Positions 59,789 through 64,000 of a stretch of 64,000 bases of DNA are shown piece by piece (the stretch's first letter is position 1; each line of letters begins with the position of its first letter). This DNA comes from Prescottella equi (GTDB taxonomy: Bacteria > Actinomycetota > Actinomycetes > Mycobacteriales > Mycobacteriaceae), in NCBI RefSeq assembly GCF_020171745.1, contig NZ_JAIVAH010000011.1, positions 1 through 64,000 on the forward strand, in the 5' to 3' direction. The notes under the pieces are model-generated. The model was not told the origin of the DNA, made no database searches, and worked only from the letters and a program-made list of their open reading frames with translations. The translations under genes were made by a program, and so were the position numbers.

Positions 59789-62428
59789 CTACCCCCGCGC
59801 CATGTCCACGAACCGCGAGTAGTGCAGCTGGTGGGCGACGGTGATGGTGGCCGTCGGACCGCCACGGTGCTTGCCGAGGATGATGTCGGCCTCGCCGCCG
59901 CGCGGGTCGTCCCGCTCGAAAGCGTCGGGGCGGTGCAGCAGCATGACCATGTCGGCGTCCTGCTCGAGCGAGCCGGACTCGCGGAGGTCGGACACCTGGG
60001 GGCGCTTGTCCGTTCGCTGTTCGGGACCACGGTTGAGCTGACAGATCGCGATCACCGGAACCTCGAGTTCCTTCGCCAGCAGCTTGAGGCTTCGGGAGAA
60101 CTCCGAGACTTCCTGCTGACGGGACTCGACCTTCTTGCCGGATGACATCAGCTGCAGGTAGTCGATCACGATCAGCCGGATGTTGTGCTTCTGCTTGAGC
60201 CGGCGGGCCTTCGCGCGGATCTCCATCATCGTCAGGTTGGGGGAGTCGTCAATGAACAGCGGGGCCTCGCTGATCTCACTCATCCGCCGCGCCAGACGCG
60301 TCCAGTCGTCGTCGGTCATCTTGCCCGAGCGCATGTCCGAGAGCTTGATCTTCGCCTCCGCCGACAGCAGACGCATCACGATCTCGGTCTTGCTCATTTC
60401 CAGCGAGAAGATGACGCTGGCCATGCCGTGCTTGATGGAGCACGACCGCATGAAATCCATGCCGATGGTGGAGTTGTGCGTCGGCACCATCGACCGTCCT
60501 GCGAGATACAGGTGGTCGGCGTTATCGACCTCGACGCACCGCACCGGCACGCTGTCGATCTTGCGGACATCCACGATGTACCGGGACCCGATGCGCGCGG
60601 TCCCGCTGGCAGCGCGACGCTCCTTGTGCAACAGCGCCTTCCGCGACAGCCCGAAGACCTCATCGTCGGCGCCGAAAGTCAGCGTAAACGCCGTCGACGA
60701 CGCCTCCGTCCGCCCACGTACAGCCTTGGTGCTCGTCTGCACGCGGTACCCGAGGCTGACCACAAGTTCCGCGACGTCCCGGACGAGGCGCTCATTGGTC
60801 CCGGTGAACTGCACCGAGCCACCGTTCGTGACCGTGCCGTCCGTGTCGAGCAATCCGGCCAACAGCGCACGGCGCTGCGATTCGGACGCGCGCAGGTACT
60901 GCGTCGGAATGTGCTTGTCGCCCAGCACGCCGAGGGTGCGCAGACGAGAACGAACACTTCCGACGGTGTTCCGGCACGCCTGGCACATCCGAAGCCCGAT
61001 CGACTTGCCGCCGCAGATCGGGCACGTCGGCGCCGGAACCGGAGCGGACACGAAACGGGCCTTACCGCCGCAGGATTGACCACACGTCCGCACCTCGCTG
61101 GTGAACGGTACGAAGCTCTTTCCACACACGACGCAGGCCCGCGCCTCGATCGGGTCCTCGGGCGCAAGCTTGAGGCTGTAGCGCAACCGAGCAGTCTCCG
61201 ACGGCACCACGACGAATCCCTCGGCCTCGATCAACATGATGATCTCGGGATCCGCGGTCGTGAACTGCGAGTTGTCGGAGGTGCCATCACCCAGCCACGC
61301 GCCGAGCGTGTACGGCGGCATGAGCAGATCCTGTGCGGGCAACTGCAGCGGCTCGGTGTTCGTCACCGAGTGATTGATCCGACGGTCCGCCGTCTCGCAC
61401 CGCAGCGTCGTGGCGATCTCGCCCGTCGTCCGCACCTCCGCGAAGGTGCGCTGGGTCTTGTACCGGTTGTAGCCGGTGGCCGCCTGCTGGGCAGAGCGCC
61501 GCGACGCCCGCGTCTCCGTCAGCCACTGGTGCTGCTCGTCGGCGACGATGACGGTGCCGTCCGAGAACTCCACCTCGTAGCAGGGGCGATCGGTCATGAC
61601 CTCGGTGGCCGCGACGACCGTGGTGGGCTTGCCGTGCGCGTCGATCAGCTGATCGCCGACGGCGACCTCGCCCATCGTGGTCCATCCGGTCGGCGTCGCC
61701 AGCGGGGTGTCGAGGGCAAGGGCCTTGCCGACGCCCGGACGAGCCGCCACGATGATCATCTGACCTGCATGAAGGCCGTTGGTGATCTCGTCGAGTTCAC
61801 TGAATCCGGTGGGCACGCCGAGGGAGATGCCGCCGCGGCTGGCGATGGAGTCGATCTCGTCCATCGTGGGCTGCAGCAGCTCCTCGAGCGGCATGAAGTC
61901 CTCGGTGGTGCGGCGCTCGGTGACCTCGAAGATCTCGGCCTGCGCGCGGTCGACCACCTCGGCGACATCCTGGCCGTCGCTACCGGAGTAGCCGTACTGG
62001 ACGATGCGGGTGCCGGCGTCGACGAGGCGGCGCAGGATCGACTTCTCCGCGACGATCTCCGCGTAGAACGCGGCGTTGGCCGCAGTCGGCACCGTCTGGG
62101 TGAGGGTGACCAGGTAGGGGGCGCCGCCGATACGGCGCAGTTCGCCACGACGGTCGAGTTCCGCGGACACCGTCACCGGGTCGGCGGGCTCACCGCGGCT
62201 GTAGAGGTCGAGGATCGCGTCGTACACGGACTGATGCGCGGGACGGTAGAAGTCGCCGGGCCGCAGCACCTCGAGGACATCGGCGATCGCATCCTTGCTC
62301 AGCAGCATGCCGCCGAGCACCGACTGCTCGGCGACCATGTCTTGCGGAGGCTGGCGACCGAACTCCTCGCTGGGTTCGTCGGGGGGTCCCGGGTACTCGG
62401 AATGCCCTCGATCATCTACAACCGCCAA
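59789..62428 (-). CDS. dnaB: Replicative DNA helicase DnaB with intein
   Basis: Hexameric 5'-3' replicative helicase. The start is taken as TTG at 62428 (protein MAVVDDRGHSEY after start conversion, as in mycobacterial DnaB), since the longer frame to 62557 has no homologous N-terminus. The host protein (about 462 residues without intein) has the N-terminal DnaG-binding domain (VAEQSVLGGMLLSKDAI) and RecA-like core: Walker A ARPGVGK|ST split by the intein, Walker B IRLIVIDYLQLM, and QLNRGPEQR. The intein of 417 residues sits exactly between the Walker A Lys and Ser, so unspliced protein cannot bind ATP properly. Confidence 0.95.
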   Translation of the reverse strand: MAVVDDRGHSEYPGPPDEPSEEFGRQPPQDMVAEQSVLGGMLLSKDAIADVLEVLRPGDFYRPAHQSVYDAILDLYSRGEPADPVTVSAELDRRGELRRIGGAPYLVTLTQTVPTAANAAFYAEIVAEKSILRRLVDAGTRIVQYGYSGSDGQDVAEVVDRAQAEIFEVTERRTTEDFMPLEELLQPTMDEIDSIASRGGISLGVPTGFSELDEITNGLHAGQMIIVAARPGVGKALALDTPLATPTGWTTMGEVAVGDQLIDAHGKPTTVVAATEVMTDRPCYEVEFSDGTVIVADEQHQWLTETRASRRSAQQAATGYNRYKTQRTFAEVRTTGEIATTLRCETADRRINHSVTNTEPLQLPAQDLLMPPYTLGAWLGDGTSDNSQFTTADPEIIMLIEAEGFVVVPSETARLRYSLKLAPEDPIEARACVVCGKSFVPFTSEVRTCGQSCGGKARFVSAPVPAPTCPICGGKSIGLRMCQACRNTVGSVRSRLRTLGVLGDKHIPTQYLRASESQRRALLAGLLDTDGTVTNGGSVQFTGTNERLVRDVAELVVSLGYRVQTSTKAVRGRTEASSTAFTLTFGADDEVFGLSRKALLHKERRAASGTARIGSRYIVDVRKIDSVPVRCVEVDNADHLYLAGRSMVPTHNSTIGMDFMRSCSIKHGMASVIFSLEMSKTEIVMRLLSAEAKIKLSDMRSGKMTDDDWTRLARRMSEISEAPLFIDDSPNLTMMEIRAKARRLKQKHNIRLIVIDYLQLMSSGKKVESRQQEVSEFSRSLKLLAKELEVPVIAICQLNRGPEQRTDKRPQVSDLRESGSLEQDADMVMLLHRPDAFERDDPRGGEADIILGKHRGGPTATITVAHQLHYSRFVDMARG
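60473..61723 (-). mobile_element. DnaB intein, class-3-like, with LAGLIDADG endonuclease and cysteine clusters
   Basis: 417 residues in frame in dnaB, from Ala1 to Asn417, followed by Ser+1. Block A starts ALALDTPLATPTGW; block B has QHQW; block F has VRCVEVDN; block G ends MVPTHN. The first residue is Ala, so a Cys1/Ser1 mechanism is impossible; the Trp-Cys-Thr set (W in QHQW, C in VRCVEV, T in VPTHN) is that of class 3 inteins. Two LAGLIDADG motifs are seen (LGAWLGDGTSDN, LAGLLDTDGTVTN). Between them lie four CxxC-type pairs (CVVC, CGQSC, CPIC, CQAC), like two zinc ribbons. Confidence 0.9.
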
Positions 62429-62939
62429 CGCGACCGTCCTTCCCCACGACGAGCCTGCGACGCCACTCGAACCGATGTCCGGGCGGCGTCCTGCACTCTC
62501 TTTGTACTCGCGTCCCCCGACAAATCTCGGCCGCCCCGCGGGCGCCTCGAGAGACACGCTCGCAGCGACGTTAGGGCCCTCGAGGAGCCCACACCAAGCC
62601 GGCCTGTGTACACAGCTGTGGATGAATTGGGGACGCGGGACTCTCGAGTGTTAACCGGCTGGGGAAAACTGGGGACAACCTGTGGATCGACGAACATCAC
62701 ACTCAACAATCCGCAGGTAGACAGCCCTTTTTGTTTTCACACCCCTGTGGATTGAAATTCCCACGGCGTGTCGGCCGAGTTGACAAGCCGGGCGTGTTGG
62801 GTAAACAAACGTCCAACGGAAGTATGACCCAGATCATAAAAGTGGCACCGGGTGGCGAATCTATCCACAAGCCGTCCCCAGCAACGCGAAGGGCCCCGCG
62901 GACCGGAAGTCCGCGGGGCCCTTCGACCGAACGTGTCGA
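62429..62939. promoter_or_regulatory. dnaB-rplI intergenic region with DnaA-box-like motifs
   Basis: 511 bp without a gene. It contains TGTGGATGA (62617-62625), TGTGGATCG (62681-62689), TGTGGATTG (62746-62754) and CTATCCACA (62861-62869), each one or two mismatches from the DnaA box, plus GGGGACAA-type TTGTCCCCA matches (near 62672) and the palindrome CTGTGTACACAG (62604-62615). The dnaB promoter must lie here. The rplI terminator is at 62888-62924. Confidence 0.6.
62888..62924 (-). terminator. Terminator of the ssb-rpsR-rplI operon
   Basis: GAAGGGCCCCGCGGAC (62888-62903) and GTCCGCGGGGCCCTTC (62909-62924) form a perfect 16-bp stem with a CGGAA loop, 15 bp past the rplI stop. Confidence 0.88.
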
Positions 62940-63395
62940 CTAGGCGGCGACGACGTTCAGGTGGAACTTGGCAGCAACCTCGGGGTGCAGGTTGACCACG
63001 ATCTGGTGCTTGCCGGTGGCCTTGATGTGGGCCTTCGGCAGCTCCAGGCTGCGCTTGTCGACGACCGGGCCGCCGGCAGCCTTGATGGCGCCTGCAACGT
63101 CGGCCGCGGTGACGGAACCGAACAGCTTGCCCGAGTCACCGGCGGTCTTCACCGACAGCGACACAGCCTCGAGGCCCTCGATGGCAGCCTTGAGCTCCTT
63201 GGCGTGGTCGAGGCCACGAACCGCGCGCGCTTCCTGCGCACGACGGATGCCCTCGACCTGCTTCTCGGCGCCACGGGTGGCAACGATGGCCAGGCCGCGG
63301 GGGAGCAGGTAGTTACGGCCGTAGCCGTCCTTGACCTCGACGGTGTCGCCAGGCGCACCGAGGTTGTCCACGTCAGCGGTGAGAATCAGCTTCAT
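62940..63395 (-). CDS. rplI: 50S ribosomal protein L9
   Basis: 151 aa. The N-terminal L9 domain is typical ([35 protein letters not shown]), with the long connecting helix and C-terminal RNA-binding domain. It binds 23S rRNA and stabilises the ribosome. Follows rpsR by 17 bp in the conserved ssb-rpsR-rplI order. Confidence 0.97.
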   Translation of the reverse strand: MKLILTADVDNLGAPGDTVEVKDGYGRNYLLPRGLAIVATRGAEKQVEGIRRAQEARAVRGLDHAKELKAAIEGLEAVSLSVKTAGDSGKLFGSVTAADVAGAIKAAGGPVVDKRSLELPKAHIKATGKHQIVVNLHPEVAAKFHLNVVAA

Positions 63396-63412
63396 GTCGT
63401 CCCTCCCTTTCC

Positions 63413-63655
63413 TCAGCGAGCCGTCGAGACGTAAGGCAGCAGGGCGACCTCACGCGAGTTCTTCACGGCAACCGCGATGTCCCGCTGGTGCTGGACGCAG
63501 TTGCCGGTGACGCGGCGGGCGCGGATCTTGCCGCGGTCGCTGACGTACTTACGCAGCAGAGCCGTGTCCTTGTAGTCGATCTGCGTGTTCTTTTCCTTGC
63601 AGAACGTGCAGACCTTCTTCTTCATAACCTTGTCGCGCAGCGGCGGCTTCGGCAT
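63413..63655 (-). CDS. rpsR: 30S ribosomal protein S18 (zinc-type)
   Basis: 80 aa. Conserved S18 sequence ([59 protein letters not shown]). The CTFC pair and later Cys mark the zinc-binding (C+) form; many actinobacteria also have a zinc-free paralogue used under zinc starvation. Between ssb and rplI in the usual order. Confidence 0.97.
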   Translation of the reverse strand: MPKPPLRDKVMKKKVCTFCKEKNTQIDYKDTALLRKYVSDRGKIRARRVTGNCVQHQRDIAVAVKNSREVALLPYVSTAR

Positions 63656-63694
63656 GTCTATCTCCGTTTTCTGGATGTTCCGATCGGGTACGGA

Positions 63695-64000
63695 TCAGAA
63701 CGGCGGTTCGTCGTCCGAGCCACGGGAGCCCCCGAAGGAGCCCGCCTGCGGCGCGCTGCCCCACGGATCTTCTCCGCCCGGGCTGCTGTTGTAGTTGGAC
63801 GCCGGACGTCCGCCGCCGGATCCGCCGGAAGAACCACCGAAGCCACCACCGCCACCGCCTCCGCGGTTGGCCTTGTTGACCTTGGCAGTGGCGTACTTGA
63901 GCGAGGGGCCGATCTCGTCGACCTCGAGCTCCACGACCGTGCGCTTCTCGCCCTCACGGGTCTCGTACGAGCGCTGCTTGAGCCGTCCGCTCACGATCAC
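63695..64000 (-). CDS. ssb: Single-stranded DNA-binding protein, C-terminal part (cut by window edge)
   Basis: The last 101 residues are visible: the end of the OB fold ([39 protein letters not shown]), a Gly/Ser-rich linker with a long Gly run, and the acidic tip SDDEPPF that recruits partner proteins. The N-terminal part lies beyond 64000. First visible gene of the operon with rpsR and rplI; rpsF is expected just outside the window. Confidence 0.95.
   Translation of the reverse strand: MIVSGRLKQRSYETREGEKRTVVELEVDEIGPSLKYATAKVNKANRGGGGGGGFGGSSGGSGGGRPASNYNSSPGGEDPWGSAPQAGSFGGSRGSDDEPPF

Noticed and set aside
60185-62755. 856-codon plus-strand frame opposite dnaB
   Set aside because: Antisense to dnaB and its intein; product is Arg/His-rich without motifs.
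62604-62880. Origin of replication (oriC)
   Set aside because: DnaA-box-like motifs are imperfect and neither dnaA nor dnaN is next to them; kept only as a finding about dnaB control.

Overview
The window is high-GC actinobacterial chromosome. It most likely comes from Rhodococcus or a close Nocardiaceae relative. This rests on the gene content (mIHF, a cutinase-family esterase, an AMIN-like lipoprotein, a 13E12-type HNH nuclease, a GapB-type GAPDH) and on the ssb-rpsR-rplI-dnaB block at the right edge, with a dnaB start and intein site typical of mycolic-acid bacteria. No tRNA, rRNA, CRISPR array, IS element or prophage was seen. Species assignment is inference.

Left part (1-16 kb): a CHAP-domain protein, a lipoprotein and a 39-residue peptide; an HNH nuclease behind a promoter whose spacer holds a perfect LexA-type SOS box; a PhoD phosphatase; a MerR regulator coupled to an orphan FetB-like permease and divergent from an MFS exporter across a 20-bp palindrome; a small DNA-binding protein; a 43-residue hydrophobic peptide; PepN; an enoyl-CoA hydratase; and a DUF11-repeat surface protein.

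Middle (16-38 kb): mIHF, EutBC, a sugar/aminoglycoside kinase-like protein, a UBP zinc finger, a Baeyer-Villiger-type monooxygenase, AIM24, a PrsW protease, a P1B-5 metal ATPase fused to hemerythrin, a cutinase with a long S/T/P tail, an ECF42 sigma factor with its DGPF partner behind a matching promoter, a DJ-1/PfpI protein, an AlkD-like protein, a LysR/MFS pair and unknowns.

Region 38.4-47.9 kb is the most unusual part. Six secreted proteins lie in a row on the minus strand. Five share one N-terminal domain and a Gly/Ser/Leu/Phe C-terminal tail, and differ mainly in the number of 93-residue Ig-like repeats between them (2, 11, 4, 1 and 0). It looks like a cell-surface protein island growing by gene duplication and repeat expansion. 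A 1.1-kb stretch without a convincing gene follows.

Right part (49-64 kb): LysR, then a translationally coupled redox-type two-component pair (receiver fused to a thioredoxin-reductase-like flavoprotein lacking the CxxC; cNMP-binding histidine kinase), a UBP zinc finger and a CPA1 antiporter; a NYN protein; GapB; a short YVTN-repeat secreted protein; DnaB carrying a 417-residue class-3-like intein with cysteine-rich zinc-ribbon-like inserts; an intergenic region with several DnaA-box-like motifs; rplI, rpsR and a partial ssb.
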